A stretch of 64,000 bases of DNA, taken from positions 17,434,278 through 17,498,277 of the forward strand of contig CM119264.1 of NCBI GenBank assembly GCA_051294375.1, given 5' to 3'. The stretch is from Paraspadella gotoi. Taxonomy: Eukaryota; Chaetognatha. A program made the position numbers and the translations under genes. The notes under the pieces were generated by a model that was not told where the DNA came from, did not search any database, and was given only the letters and a program-made list of their open reading frames with translations. Positions 1-11,934 of the stretch are shown here, piece by piece; position 1 is the stretch's first letter; each line of letters begins with the position of its first letter.

Positions 1-190
1 AATTTTAATTTATAAAAATTTTATGTATTTTTATTTCTATTGCTATTGCACAGTTATTCCTGAGCCAAATGTTTGTGCGAATTGATTTTTATTGCACAGG
101 TTTGCGAAGAAAGACAAAGAAATTATTTTTTGCTCGAGATTGTTACAGCATTACAAACTAAATAGAAAAAAAAATTTTACTGTTTAAAAA
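1..190 (+). repeat. Left copy of a diverged direct repeat
   Basis: This stretch resembles 797-1030 in the same orientation. Both carry, in order, an AT-rich lead, a GCACAG, a TTCCTGAGC, a TTTGTGC, a second GCACAG followed by GTTTGCGA, and a run ending near TACAGCAT. The spacing is nearly constant and small indels separate the copies. The left copy starts at the window edge, so its true start is unknown. It could be an old tandem duplication or terminal repeats of an element. No reading frame is shared. Confidence 0.6.
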
Positions 191-796
191 AGGACAAAAA
201 ATTAATACATTTGGTAATGTTTCAACAGTGAAAAAAGAAATAAAAACTAAGAATTAAATAACAAAGCATTTAACTAATAATTGTTTTGTGAAAAATTGGA
301 GATTTTTGAAATAATGAAAATTGAAGAATTGAAATTTGGAAATGGGAAGGACTAAGTTATGAGGGATAAGTTAAGATAAAAGGGTAAGAGAAAAATAAGG
401 TGGAGAAAGAGCTCAAATTGAGCTGGCCCCCCCCTGGCAGGGCAAATGAAGGGCGATACGTTAACAATGAGCTCGGGTATTGGCTCTGTAATGCAGTTTG
501 AGAGGATATTGTGGTTGGTAGCTGGGAGAGGTTGGAGTCTGGCAAGGATCCTTCTGGAAACTTGCCAAGCGCACTCAATATCTCTCTGACCTCGATAAGG
601 CCTTGCCGAGAGCCCTCTCCTCTCACCTGATGTGAGGCAGGCATTGTTCTGTTCTGGCCTGTTTAGAAACAGGAGAGATACAGACTCTAAGAACAGATTC
701 AGATTCCTCATGAAAAAATTGAAAGAGAAAATTTAAACTTTTTTCAAATCTATGTCCATTAAACTAGGTTGATTTACCCAAAAAACTATATTTAAG
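191..796. other. Spacer between the direct repeats, no gene recognised
   Basis: The first half is AT-rich. Positions 415-680 are noticeably more GC-rich, and both minus-strand frames stay open there for 95-119 codons. The translations show no domain and have a composition typical of non-coding sequence. If the flanking repeats are terminal repeats this would be element interior, but no coding content supports that. Confidence 0.4.
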
Positions 797-1030
797 GTGG
801 AAATTATAATTTTAAAAATTTTCATTAATTTTTATCTCTCTTTTCTACTTGGCACAGCTTTTCCTGAGCGCAAACTTTGTGCAATTTTGATTATTTTCTA
901 TTTTGCACAGGTTTGCGAAATAAGCGCAACCACAGAGACAATATATTTTTTGCTCCTCACGTCAATTCGTACAGCATCTACAACTAATATGAAAAAAATC
1001 TTTACAGTTGGTACCTCTTTAAAAGGTTTA
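797..1030 (+). repeat. Right copy of the diverged direct repeat
   Basis: Second copy of the 1-190 sequence, offset by roughly 800 bases. The shared blocks GCACAG, TTCCTGAGC and TTGCACAGGTTTGCGA make the relationship clear despite divergence. The frame is open for 102 codons (797-1105), but the left copy does not keep that frame, which argues against coding. Confidence 0.6.
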
Positions 1031-1107
1031 AAATATGAACTCACTCTGCCGTCTTATCATTTATTCCTGTACGCCCAATCTGTTGCATTATATTCCATTT
1101 TTTAGTC

Positions 1108-1300
1108 TGACTGCTTATCAGCAAGATCAACCGGAGACTCTATTTAACTCACTTTTTCGTCTCGTCCCGCTCCCGCCCCCTCCCTGCACATAATTGTCGC
1201 AACACTTATATCATTGATCAGGAACATCGAATTTATGATAAATTATGCAAAAAAAATTATGTCCGTCCGTCCGTCTTCTGGTCCGTCCGTCGCGCTCATG
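1108..1300 (+). repeat. Dispersed repeat family R, partial copy 1
   Basis: Shares an ordered set of blocks with 56047-56230 (same strand) and 17590-17776 (opposite strand). The blocks are GCTTATCAGCA plus a GA(G)ACTCT block, a line with AACTCACTTTTTCG, then CGAATTATGATAAATTATGC followed by an A run, and a (GTCC)n run. Only the terminal module is present here; the ~150 bp tandem units seen in the other two copies are absent. No coding sequence is visible. Confidence 0.65.
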
Positions 1301-1779
1301 CCGTACACACTTTTCCTCGCCTCTTTCAATTTCCTCCATTTCGCTCTTTGTGTTTTTTTTTCCGTTTTCGCTTTTGTTAACTCCCGTAATTGTTTTTATG
1401 GAGAGGAGATGAGGGAGTAAACAATCGTCGTCCTTTTTCTTCGCTTTCGACGTTCTGGTGGTCGTTGTTGTTGTTGTTGTCGCCAGGACAGGGAGCCGTT
1501 TTGACGGGGCTGAGGAAAACGTGCCCCGACTGATTGCTATAAAAAGAGGCTCATCTAGTCGGTTACGATCGAGGGACCTTCTGGCGATATCGCCTCTCGT
1601 CGTCACCAACGTCGTCGTCGTCGTTGTCGTCGTCATCGTCGTCGTCGCCACTCTTCATCTCCAATTCCATAAACGACACCTCATCCCTACTCGACGGTTC
1701 AAAGCTTTTGTCGCCAAGTTTGGAAGTTGTTATCTTCTCGGCAGTTTATGTGTTTGAAGCGTCGTGCGTGCGGAAGTGA

Positions 1780-1857
1780 GAGCGAGAGAAAGAGAGAGAG
1801 AGAGAGAGAGTGAGAGTGAGAGGGAGAGAGAGAGAGAGAGAGAGGGAGGGAGGGAGA
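1780..1857 (+). repeat. (GA)n / (GGGA)n microsatellite
   Basis: Nearly pure purine strand of GA repeats with interspersed GTGA and GGGA units. The open frames across it are translated repeat (Ser-Leu or Arg-Glu runs), not genes. Confidence 0.9.
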
Positions 1858-2632
1858 CAATAGACAATAGACAATATTAATTAACGCGGCTTTAGGCTCA
1901 AGAGAGAGAGTTAGACAGATCATCAGTTCCGGAAGAATATTTGATTAAATCTTATAGTGCCTTCGGCAAGCAAAGAAATAATCGATTCAGAGATATGTTT
2001 TGTTTGTCCAAGATATGGAGCGATTCTCTTCGGATATGAATCTAAATTCATGCGAAAACGTTAGAAATGAAAGTAAGATAAAGAGGTGATTCGGATCAAA
2101 GTTTAAACTATAATGTAATCTAGTTATTGAAAACGACGCAATTTTTTCTCGGCCGCCGCCGCAGCAGCGGAAAGCGGCAGCATTGAGGATGCGGCGTCAT
2201 CGCCGGCGTCGGCGCCATCGGAGGCGGAGCGATGAAGAATCTACGACCTCCGGAGATTCAGATTTTCGAGAAGAAGAGGAAGCTGAGAACAAAGGGGAGT
2301 GGGAGGAAAGAAAAGGAGGAAAAGACCGCGATAAAAAAAAAGGAGGAAGAAAATAAAGAAAAGTGATTGGAGGAGAGAATTGCGGGGAGAAAGGGTAAAA
2401 AAAAAATAGGAAAATCGCCAGAGGGAACAAGAAAAAATTGAAAACGGCCGGGGAAATATGATAATGAACGAGATGACGAAGCCATAGGAGAGGGTGAAAG
2501 GGAAAGAAAAGGGAGGAAGGGGCTGATGGAAATTTGGGGAGGGGGCCGACCAATAAAAAGGGAGGAGACCCGCGAGGAATACGAGATGAAGAGGAGGAAA
2601 ACTCGTTGGGCCGAAGGAAAGTGGATCTCGTT

Positions 2633-2670
2633 GAAGAAGAAGAAGAAGAAGAAGAAGAAGAAGAAGAAGA
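2633..2670 (+). repeat. (GAA)n tract running into a gap
   Basis: GAA trinucleotide repeat that stops exactly at a 284-N gap (2671-2954). The wider 2230-2670 region is also purine-rich on this strand. The assembly probably broke because the repeat is longer than the reads. Confidence 0.9.
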
Positions 2671-2954
2671 NNNNNNNNNNNNNNNNNNNNNNNNNNNNNN
2701 NNNNNNNNNNNNNNNNNNNNNNNNNNNNNNNNNNNNNNNNNNNNNNNNNNNNNNNNNNNNNNNNNNNNNNNNNNNNNNNNNNNNNNNNNNNNNNNNNNNN
2801 NNNNNNNNNNNNNNNNNNNNNNNNNNNNNNNNNNNNNNNNNNNNNNNNNNNNNNNNNNNNNNNNNNNNNNNNNNNNNNNNNNNNNNNNNNNNNNNNNNNN
2901 NNNNNNNNNNNNNNNNNNNNNNNNNNNNNNNNNNNNNNNNNNNNNNNNNNNNNN
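2671..2954. other. Assembly gap, 284 N
   Basis: Run of N bordered on the left by GAA repeats. It contains no information. Confidence 1.
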
Positions 2955-3360
2955 TTTTTTTCAAAAGTCAATATTTAAAATAAACCACACACTAGTCTGA
3001 TTTCGTATAAAGTACCGAGAATTCCCGCTAAAAATTGACTGCCGAGAGGAAGTGGGGGAATCCGAATATTGACCGGGACGACCTTCAGCCTTCATCGCCA
3101 CGTTGCTCGAAGACGAAAGGTCGTGAAAGAGTTTTTTTTCGCGTGGGTGGAAATAGTGATATGAGTCGAATTAACGCTTCTTTCTCCGCCTCATTTCCGG
3201 CGGGTGAACGGCCAAAGGCAACCGTAACAAAACGGGTTTTCGGGTTTCCCAGAAAGAAAATTCTATAATTACTATATTTACTATATTTTACTACATTTCA
3301 GAGTTTCATTTATGTGAGATGATACGTTGAATTAAAATAAAGGTCAGTTACTCTACTTAC

Positions 3361-3559
3361 CCCGTCCTTCCGTCCTTCCCCTGGCCGCCGCTCTGCAGCC
3401 TCTCCGTGGCGCGGGCGAAGGCGTACTTGTCCAGATCGACGGTCTGATCGATGGGGTTCCCGTTGTGCGAAAGGAACTTGAGTCTCGTCAGATCGGGCGA
3501 CTGCTTCACCCACACGGCGGCCGAGAGTTGATCGTCGGAGACGCAAGTGAAGGTCACCG
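3361..3559 (-). CDS. Partial exon, immunoglobulin-like domain protein
   Basis: GC-rich, codon-biased open frame on the minus strand in an AT-rich surround. It encodes about 66 residues starting VTFTCVSDD, followed by a VWVKQSP stretch and KFLSHNGNPID. A Cys followed about ten residues later by a hydrophobic-Trp-x-Lys pattern is the usual B-strand Cys / C-strand Trp arrangement of an Ig V- or I-type domain. The exon ends at a consensus donor (GGG then GTAAGTAG on the minus strand), which fixes the 3' side at 3361. The 5' side is lost in the gap at 3560-3767, and the F-strand Cys must lie in the next exon, which I could not find in this window. The protein was not identified. Cell-surface adhesion or receptor proteins commonly carry such domains, but that is inference. 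Confidence 0.6.
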
Positions 3560-3767
3560 NNNNNNNNNNNNNNNNNNNNNNNNNNNNNNNNNNNNNNNNN
3601 NNNNNNNNNNNNNNNNNNNNNNNNNNNNNNNNNNNNNNNNNNNNNNNNNNNNNNNNNNNNNNNNNNNNNNNNNNNNNNNNNNNNNNNNNNNNNNNNNNNN
3701 NNNNNNNNNNNNNNNNNNNNNNNNNNNNNNNNNNNNNNNNNNNNNNNNNNNNNNNNNNNNNNNNNNN
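3560..3767. other. Assembly gap, 208 N, truncating the Ig-like exon
   Basis: The open minus-strand Ig-like frame runs into this gap, so the exon's acceptor site is probably inside it or just beyond. Confidence 1.
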
Positions 3768-4069
3768 TCAGAGTATAAAACAAACGTACTGTAAATAGCT
3801 CACAAAGTTGACGACTTATGTACCATAATGTACAAACATTTTCTGAAGTAGATTGCAATATTATTGGACTGTGAAAAATCTTTTTAAAAAAAGGAAAAAT
3901 GAAAAAAAGGAATTAAACCATTTCATGGGTTAAGTTCATCCCTCCGCTTCGCTCATCCATTCATCAGCGAGAGAGAAAGTTGGGAAAGGAAAGGAGTTGT
4001 GATGTTGGAGGGAGAGAGCATGTGAGAATCATAGACAGAGACAGAGAGGGAGAGAAAAAGACAGAAAAA

Positions 4070-4185
<116 letters not shown>

Positions 4186-4538
4186 AGAGAGGGAGATAGA
4201 CGTAGAGAGGGAGAACAAACTTATCGCGACTGCGGCCTTCTTGCTCTCTTGGGAGGAAGCGGATCGCAATGCGACCAAAATTGAATCCGTAATCCCGGAA
4301 ATTATTCGAGTTCATCAGAGCATTAAGTAGTGAGCAAATTATTACCACTGGCAAGGTCAAAATGTCTTTTGTCATCCACATTTATTGATAATAAAAAAGA
4401 TGAAATCCATGCCTACATAACTGGAAATGATAACCGCAATCTCAATTCGCCGCTAGTTTTTCCAAATATTGGGAGAAAAAATGCTAATTCAATTAGGTAG
4501 AAACGTAAACAAAACAGAAAGGAAAACACACTGAGAGA

Positions 4539-4698
4539 NNNNNNNNNNNNNNNNNNNNNNNNNNNNNNNNNNNNNNNNNNNNNNNNNNNNNNNNNNNNNN
4601 NNNNNNNNNNNNNNNNNNNNNNNNNNNNNNNNNNNNNNNNNNNNNNNNNNNNNNNNNNNNNNNNNNNNNNNNNNNNNNNNNNNNNNNNNNNNNNNNNN
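4539..4698. other. Assembly gap, 160 N
   Basis: Preceded by CTGAGAGA, so again probably a GA-repeat break. Confidence 1.
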
Positions 4699-7600
4699 GA
4701 CGAGAGGGAAAACACGGGGAAAAGATTGAAGCTGGAAGTGGAAAATTAATGTAGAAGGGATGAAGGGTCCTTCCCTGGAACCGAAGCCGGGGTCACGCCT
4801 GGACGACCGCCCACTGATTCGGTCGGGAGTGGGGGGAAATGGAAGGAGGGGGAAGAGGGGAGGGGAAGTGGATTGAGGAGAACGATATGAGGGAAACTGG
4901 AGAGTAAGATGAAGAGGGAAAGAGGAAAAAGAAACATAAAAAGGGTATCAAGCAGAACTACGAAGAATTAAGAAAAACGTGGGAAAGAGACACCAAAAAA
5001 AAAGTAAAAGAATGCCCTAGATGAAAGCAATGAAAGTGAGTTAAAACATGGCAAGTCGTCGTGGGTAGTTGATCGCGAAGAGAAGTAGATTTTCATATTT
5101 ATGGATACAGTAAAACGGATCGACAGTGGATACCGCGTTCGATGTACAGTCGCATTAAAATGCAAATAACGTACATCGTTCGTTCGACCAAAGGAGAAAA
5201 AAAAAAAACCTTGGCTACGGTAAAGTTGGTTTATAACCCGCGAAGGAAAAAAAGGGGGAAAAAAAATCTTGGCTGGAAACGAGAACGAAAATGTTCCTCG
5301 GGTCTGAAGTCGAGACGGGCAAAGATCTTCGCCGAGTTGCTGCGGTTCTTTTCGCCGCAGGTTCGGAAAAAAAGTTCCGAATCAGCGATTCCTTTGTGTC
5401 GGATTTATGAGAAAATATTTTATTTTTCTTCGGGTTTTTTTTTATGGTATTTTTATTTATAAAAAAATTTGGTTTTTTTATTTCCTGGATTTTAATTCAA
5501 TTGTTTATGAAATTGGGACAACCAATATAAAACCATTATATTTTCTTTCTTTTCTCAGCTTAGACAAACTACGTCCGTGGGACAAAATTTAGACCCCAGT
5601 CGGTCGGTCCGTATTTCAGTCGGCGTCACTCCTTGATTCACTTCGCTCCCGTTACAATCGTCATTTTTCATTCAAGTTTTTCGTAATGTATTTTATTCTT
5701 TTCTTTATAACATAATATATTAACAAAGCTCCTCATAAATTTTGCACCTTTGAAAAAGCTTCTCATTCTGAGGCTCGTGAGTTTAATCGAATGCAAATTA
5801 ATGCGGCGAATCTCGCAGGTGACGATAAATCCTACGATCGTGAGCCAGTCGATGGCCGACTTGTGGAAATGGAACTCAATGAGGAAACCGGAAGAAGCAA
5901 GCGGATTCGTTTTTTTATGCTGTTGCAGCGTATACAGAGTTTGTCGCTAAAACTGTTTACATTAAAATTGAGTTTCACCGGCGATCGCCCCCTTCAACAC
6001 GACGTTTTTTCAACCCGAAGAAAATTCCGAATTCCGAGCGAAAGTCGAGTCGTCGTCTTCCGCTCTAAAAGTAAACACTTCGCGTCATAAACTTTCTTCT
6101 CGAATTCGCTCTGAAACCCGCAAGCCGACATTGTCGCGGTCTTCTTCGTAGTCGTCTTCGCCGATATTGTCGCTCCTTTTGTCATCTCCTTTTATCACTA
6201 TCATTATCGTAATAATCATTGCTATCTTCTTTTCCCTCAAAAGTGTATCTTTAATCATCGGCATCATCGTGGTAGCCTCCGTCGACAGTAGTATTCGTTG
6301 CCGTCAGTGCCATCTACGATGCGGTCGCCGTCATCGTCTTCGTAGTCATCGTCGTCATCGTCACCAACCGCCCTCTTTCCTCCCCTTCCCCTCCTCCTCA
6401 TCTAACAACCTCCGTTTCACGGCCTTCGTCGCCGTATTTGGCCTCGGCTATTTCCATATTGTCTCTCCTTCCTCTTTTTTTTTTTCCTCTCGTTGTTTTT
6501 CCCTCTCCTATTCCTCCTCTCCGTACACAAGTTATTCATGTCGACTTTTTTCGCTTCTGTTCCTTGATTGTTTCCTTTCTCGTACTAGTTCTTTCCATTC
6601 CTTATGCTTTGATGATTGATCCAGTTACTCTAATTTTATTGATTTTTTTTCCTGCATTCAATTTTTTTTTAGTTCGTCATTATTTCCCCAGCGAGTTAAT
6701 TTTATTTTCCTTGGTTCTCCTTTGCTCTTAGCTTAGTTTTTCTTACTTTTGATTCCCTTTGCTTTCACCACTTTGCCCAAGATTTAATCTACACTCGCTC
6801 TTGTTTCTCTTCATCATTTTCCCTCCAACCGCTCCTTCGCCCTCCCGTAACTCCCTCTCCTCCACCTCCTGCTCCACCTCCTACTCCTCCTCCTCCTCCC
6901 CCTTTTCCTCTCCACTCCCTCGAGTTCCGACTTCACAACTCATTCCAGTTTTATCGCGAATTCTCGCGCAACGACGACGATGACGAGAAACGGGGACAAC
7001 AAAATTGTCAGTAGACAACGACGCTTGATCGTTTCGTATTTAGTAATATATTCACCATCCGCATTTGGTCGTATATGTACACAACGAATCGTTCGTCTTT
7101 CTACTTGTCGTCAATGACTTTACGGCCACCAAAGCTGACGACGATGACGACGACGACGACCACGATGAACTTCCCTCGGCGAGAAATCCAAAAGCCGCGA
7201 AATAGTTGGAACGAAATGTGGCGGAAAAATCGCGACGCCGTCACATTTCGGCGAGTAGCTTTTCCTTCGTCGATCGAAGCCAGTTCGAGGCGGCCTCGCT
7301 TCGGTCGGTCGGTCTCACTTCCGAGAACCTCGTTCGAGCCATTTTATTCTCGAATGTCGTTATATGTACTACGGGAATTTCCCTCTTTTTTTTTCGCGTT
7401 GCTACGTGATTTTTATGTTTCGAACGATTATTTTTAAATCGATGGAACCACATACGGTTTATAATTACGTGTATATAAACCGGGTTCTTACAGTACCAAC
7501 TACTTTAAGAAACTTGAGTCAATCATTGAAATCGTTAGAGGCGCCATCCTCGATTGAGCGAATAAAAGATATAAAATACGTTATAAATGAACGAAAGTAA

Positions 7601-7719
7601 CTATTCTATGTACAATTGTACATCACCTTCTACGTGAGTATCTCTATTGTGCTTCGTTATCAATGAGACCTCCCTATCTTTTTCTCTCTCGGTACTCTCT
7701 CCTTGACTTTCCTATAACG

Positions 7720-7776
<57 letters not shown>

Positions 7777-8423
7777 ACTGTTTCGTTCTCCCACGTGTTA
7801 AACTTCCATCTCGAAGACCAAATGGGACGCGTAATACATTCATCGTTTCGTCGTTGGTCGTCGTCGTCGTCGTCGTTTGCTCTTCTCTCTCCCGTTTGAC
7901 AGTCACTCTCTTCCGCGTTGAATTTCGCTCTGGCAGGTTTTCGTACATTTAGTAGTTTTCCTTGCTGGGCTGCAATAGACTATAGATGAGCGGAGAAAAA
8001 AATATCCTACTGGCAAAATAGTATTTGTTTTTCAGAAAAAGACAATTGCCTAAAATAATAAACAATTTGAATTCAAAATTATGACACTTTTGATATTATC
8101 ATAAACTAATATTTCACTTTTTGCAATTGAGCAGTAAATTTTCAGTATCCCTGATTTGCGAAAAAAACAAATATTTTTTCATCATTTCTCTCTTTTTTAG
8201 AAGATTTATAACCCAATATTGAACGCATTAAGAATCGGAGAAAGAATAGGAGATTTTTTCGGTCTATTCTTTGGGTTATTGACACAATGGAGCGAACAAA
8301 ATGGTTCCTTTCTGCCGACGAATCGGAGTAGCCAAATGTCCCTCTCTCTTTTTCTCAGAGCCTTCGTTATCTGCTCTTTTCTTTTATGCCCCTCTGTCAA
8401 AAAAAAAGAAGAGATGGAAGCGG

Positions 8424-8461
<38 letters not shown>
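4699..8461. other. Gene-poor stretch with trinucleotide-rich segments
   Basis: I recognise no gene here. Positions 6100-6420 and 7130-7180 are rich in GTC/GAC trinucleotides and CpG. Positions 6480-6930 are a pyrimidine-rich plus strand (TCC, TTC). An ATGCAAATTAATG site (octamer plus homeodomain core) lies at 5791-5803 and a lone octamer at 5160-5167. All open frames over 60 codons are low complexity or have random composition. Confidence 0.6.
7723..7772 (+). repeat. (CT)n microsatellite
   Basis: Fifty bases of uninterrupted CT on the plus strand. Confidence 0.95.
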
Positions 8462-8486
8462 NNNNNNNNNNNNNNNNNNNNNNNNN
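8462..8486. other. Fixed 25-N gap
   Basis: Exactly 25 N, the same length as the gaps at 20759-20783 and 48785-48809. It follows a GAAA/GA tract. The identical length marks it as a placeholder rather than a measured size. Confidence 1.
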
Positions 8487-8648
8487 AGGGTGATTTTTAT
8501 TACTGGTCTTAGATTTTCGCCCTGAGACTCAACCCTTAACAGTTTTATGGTGCGATTAAGATCTAAAACTTTCCTCAGCGGCAAATTTTGCCCATGGCAT
8601 TCAAATACTGACATACTATGGCAACAGCTGGGTTGCCTGTGATGCCCT

Positions 8649-9096
8649 CTGGGATGGCATCTCATTGATGGCTTTGGGGCTTCCGACCCTCAGTGACGCA
8701 TCAGTCACTTACGCGGTTACTAGGACGGTCTCGCGTTGCCAACGCAGAGGGAAGTCGTAAGGAATGTGGATGGAACACTACGCCTGGGATGGTGTGTCCG
8801 CCTCTGAGCCAACGATTTGGCTGACGACGTGGACGTGAGGCGGTGTGAAATATACCGCCACAATACATCGAATTAAATTTTTATGTGATTTTTTATTTAC
8901 TTTATTAGTTTTCTAACTGAGGTCCTCACAATAGTTGTAAAAAAGAAAAGGAGGAAAAGGAATTACAACGAAAAAGATTGAGTAGGGTGGACGCAATAAT
9001 CATTTGGAAGTGGTCGTGCGTTTGCACCTGGACCATTGCCTTACTCGTCCTTAATATTCGGTGGGGAAATCGAGAACAGACACACCAAAGAGACAT

Positions 9097-9167
<71 letters not shown>

Positions 9168-9232
9168 ATTGTCGCGTGGATAAAAGAATCTATTAGTAGC
9201 GGTTCCGGCGTAGCAGTGGCTTTTGTCAGTTT
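8649..9232 (+). repeat. ~585 bp tandem unit, copy 1
   Basis: Starts at CCTCTGGGATGG and ends near GTAGCAGTGGC. It contains a perfect six-pair hairpin (GGCGGT ... ACCGCC, about 8850-8870), the line GAACACTACGCCTGGGATGG, an AT-rich middle and a (GA)n tract at 9101-9165. Two further copies follow. The GC-rich first third keeps a frame open for about 60 codons in copy 3, but single-base indels break it here, so there is no sign of protein constraint. Confidence 0.8.
9101..9165 (+). repeat. (GA)n microsatellite inside the 585 bp unit
   Basis: Sixty-five bases of GA. The same position in copy 3 (10130-10186) holds a shorter, interrupted GA/GAAA tract. Confidence 0.95.
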
Positions 9233-9240
9233 ATCTCTCT

Positions 9241-9654
9241 CTTTTTTTTGGGGGCTTCCGACCCTCAGTGACGCATCCAGTCACTTACGCGGTTACTAGG
9301 ACGGTCTCGCGTTGCCAACGCAGAGGGAAGTCGTNNNNNNNNNNNNNNNNNNNNNNNNNNNNNNNNNNNNNNNNNNNNNNNNNNNNNNNNNNNNNNNNNN
9401 NNNNNNNNNNNNNNNNNNNNNNNNNNNNNNNNNNNNNNNNNNNNNNNNNNNNNNNNNNNNNNNNNNNNNNNNNNNNNNNNNNNNNNNNNNNNNNNNNNNN
9501 NNNNNNNNNNNNNNNNNNNNNNNNNNNNNNNNNNNNNNNNNNNNNNNNNNNNNNNNNNNNNNNNNNNNNNNNNNNNNNNNNNNNNNNNNNNNNNGATTTT
9601 TTATTTACTTTATTAGTTTTCTAACTGAGGTCCTCACAATAGCTTGTAAGAAAA
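9241..9654 (+). repeat. ~585 bp tandem unit, copy 2, gapped and truncated
   Basis: Matches copy 1 from GGGGCTTCCGACCC to GGGAAGTCGT. It then has a 260-N gap (9335-9594), resumes at the TTTTTTATTTACTT block and stops at GCTTGTAAGAAAA before a 10-N gap (9655-9664). By comparison with copies 1 and 3 the 260-N gap is over-long by roughly 100 bases. Confidence 0.75.
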
Positions 9655-9664
9655 NNNNNNNNNN

Positions 9665-10250
9665 CCTCTGGGATGGGGCACCTCTTTGATGGCTTTGGGG
9701 GCTTCCGACCCTTAGTGACGCATCCAGTCACTTACGCGGTTACCCTAGGACGATTGGGCGTTGCCAACGCAGAGGGAAGTCGTAAGGAATGTGGATGGAA
9801 CACAACGCCTGGGATGGTGTGTTCCCCCTCTGAGCCAACGGATTTGGCTGAACGACGGTGGACGTGAGGCGGTGTGAATATACCGCCACAATACATCGAA
9901 TTAAATTTTCATGTGATTTTTTATTTACTTTATTAGTTTTCTAACTGAGGTCCTAACAATAGCTTGTAAGAAAAAGAAAAGGAGGAAAAGGAAATACAAC
10001 GAAAAAGATTGAGTAGGGTGGACGCAATAATCATTTGGAAGTGGTCGTGCGTTTGCACCTGGACCATTGCCTTTACTCGTCCTTAATATTCGGTGGGGAA
10101 AATCGAGACAGACACACAAAGAGACATAGACAGAGAGAAAGAAAAAGAAAGAAAGAGAGAGAGAGAGTGAGAGAGAGAGAGAGAGATCATTGTCGCGTGG
10201 ATAAAAGAATCTATTAGTAGCGGTTCCGGCGTAGCAGTGGCTTTGTCAGT
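9665..10250 (+). repeat. ~585 bp tandem unit, copy 3
   Basis: Full-length copy with the same landmarks as copy 1, including the GGCGGT/ACCGCC hairpin at about 9868-9888. It differs from copy 1 mainly by single-base indels in homopolymers, suggesting a recent duplication or unpolished long-read sequence. A 64-codon frame (9673-9867) is open here only. It contains no known domain. Confidence 0.8.
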
Positions 10251-10502
10251 TCTTCAGCATCCAGGAAGCACAAAATTTTATTTTCTATTTATCTAAAACA
10301 TTTTTTTAAATAGCTAAGTTTTTCTCTTTTATGCTTCCTCTTAACACTTTCACGGCAAGATCCTTTTGAGATTCATATCTCTGAAGAGAAAACACTTGGT
10401 TTGAAATATATTTTTAATTATTTCCCTGGGGATAATCAGGGGACAAAATGAGTGACAAGAGATGGAAAAAAAAAAGAAAGAAAAACAAAGAAAGACAGAG
10501 AG

Positions 10503-10519
10503 CGAAATAGAGAGAGAGT

Positions 10520-10589
<70 letters not shown>

Positions 10590-10612
10590 AAGAGAAGAGA
10601 GAGACAGAGAGA
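10503..10612 (+). repeat. (GA)n microsatellite, interrupted
   Basis: GA repeats with regular GAAGAG interruptions. Three overlapping repeat-derived open frames cover it and are not genes. Confidence 0.9.
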
Positions 10613-11615
10613 GGAACTCATCTGGAAACATTTTAAAAGCGGATGATCTTATCGCGGACTTGCATAGAATTAGTAAAGGCAGATGGAAAAAGTAGCACTG
10701 TGAAAATTATGGTGACATTCTTTCAACGACAATTTTTTTCTCTCCATTTTTCCTGTTTTTTTTTTGTTTTTTTTTATTAAAGTCGACGCCCGAATCCCTA
10801 TTTTTCCATTTCTCATCTATAAGTTCGTATTACATTTAACGACCTTTGTGTTCGAATTCCTTTAACAATTTTTTTCTTGTCAGATTTGACCTCTTTTTAT
10901 CTGTGTGGTGTTCGACGAAAAAAAAAGAGGGCGGTGTTTAAAAAGAAAGAAGGGGAGAAAAAAAAAAAAATAAAAAAATGGGAGACAGAAGAGAAAGAAA
11001 AAGGAAGAAGTGAAGATAAGTGAGGTGGGAAGAGAGAAAGAGGAAGCTAAATTGAGAAAGTGAATCCTAAAAGTTTAACAATAAACCGTAAAAAGATAAA
11101 GTAAAGAATAGTTTCATTTTCTCCTATTTTTAGTAAAACTCACCAGAAAACGTTTTGCTTTGGTAATATTTTTTATGTGGAAATACTCTTTCCCAGTCAC
11201 TGCACTGACTTAAATCAAGAAACTTTCTGAACTTGTAAAAAGTTAATTCGGAACAAAATTAATTATCAAATCATGGTGACGCGTGATTTAATTAAGGTTT
11301 CAATTTCGGTTATAAAAGTTACCGATATTGTTTTTTTAAAAAACGAAAGAAGGGGAGCTGAGTTGTTCCTTCGCTCGTTCAGAGTTTCCTCTACCCAAAA
11401 CAAACACATAGGTATGATTCGAAACGCCGCAGTGAAGGAGTAGCCGGCGCTCTTGAAGCTATCATGGCACTTAGAAAAGTTAAAAATATTCCGCGAAACT
11501 CGGTCGCCGGATCTCCGCGGGAGACCGAATAGGCGGCGCGCGATCGAAAACTGGTTTTAAACGACGCGGATTTGGTGCTGGGGAAATAAAGGCGCATTTG
11601 CTTTTCAAAAAAGTG
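10613..11615. other. AT-rich spacer, no gene recognised
   Basis: Mostly AT-rich with A or T runs and a purine-rich plus strand at 10930-11060. Positions 11390-11590 are GC-rich with frames open on both strands, but there is no recognisable domain, start context or splice pattern. Confidence 0.5.
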
Positions 11616-11617
11616 CG

Positions 11618-11620
<3 letters not shown>

Positions 11621-11665
<45 letters not shown>

Positions 11666-11700
11666 AGAGAGAGAGAGAGAGAGGAAGAGAGAGGAGAGAG
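11621..11700 (+). repeat. (GA)n microsatellite
   Basis: GA tract interrupted by TAGA and GGAA. Confidence 0.9.
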
Positions 11701-11867
11701 AGCGCCTTTATTCATTTTATGCAAAACATGGTTCAACCATATAAGGATAAAAAAGCATTAATGAGAGGAAAGACGAGAATTTAATGAAGGAATTAAAAAA
11801 GAGAGAAAACAAAGAGGAGGTTAAAAATTTTTGTTTATGAAAACAGAAAAGGTAAAAGGAGAAGGGG

Positions 11868-11902
11868 GAGAGAGAGAGAGAGAGAGAGAAGAGAGAGAAA
11901 GT

Positions 11903-11934
<32 letters not shown>

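Noticed and set aside
1458-1757. 99-codon plus-strand and 146-codon minus-strand frames with Val or Thr runs
   Set aside because: They are translations of GTC/GAC trinucleotide repeats, open in several phases, with no domain.
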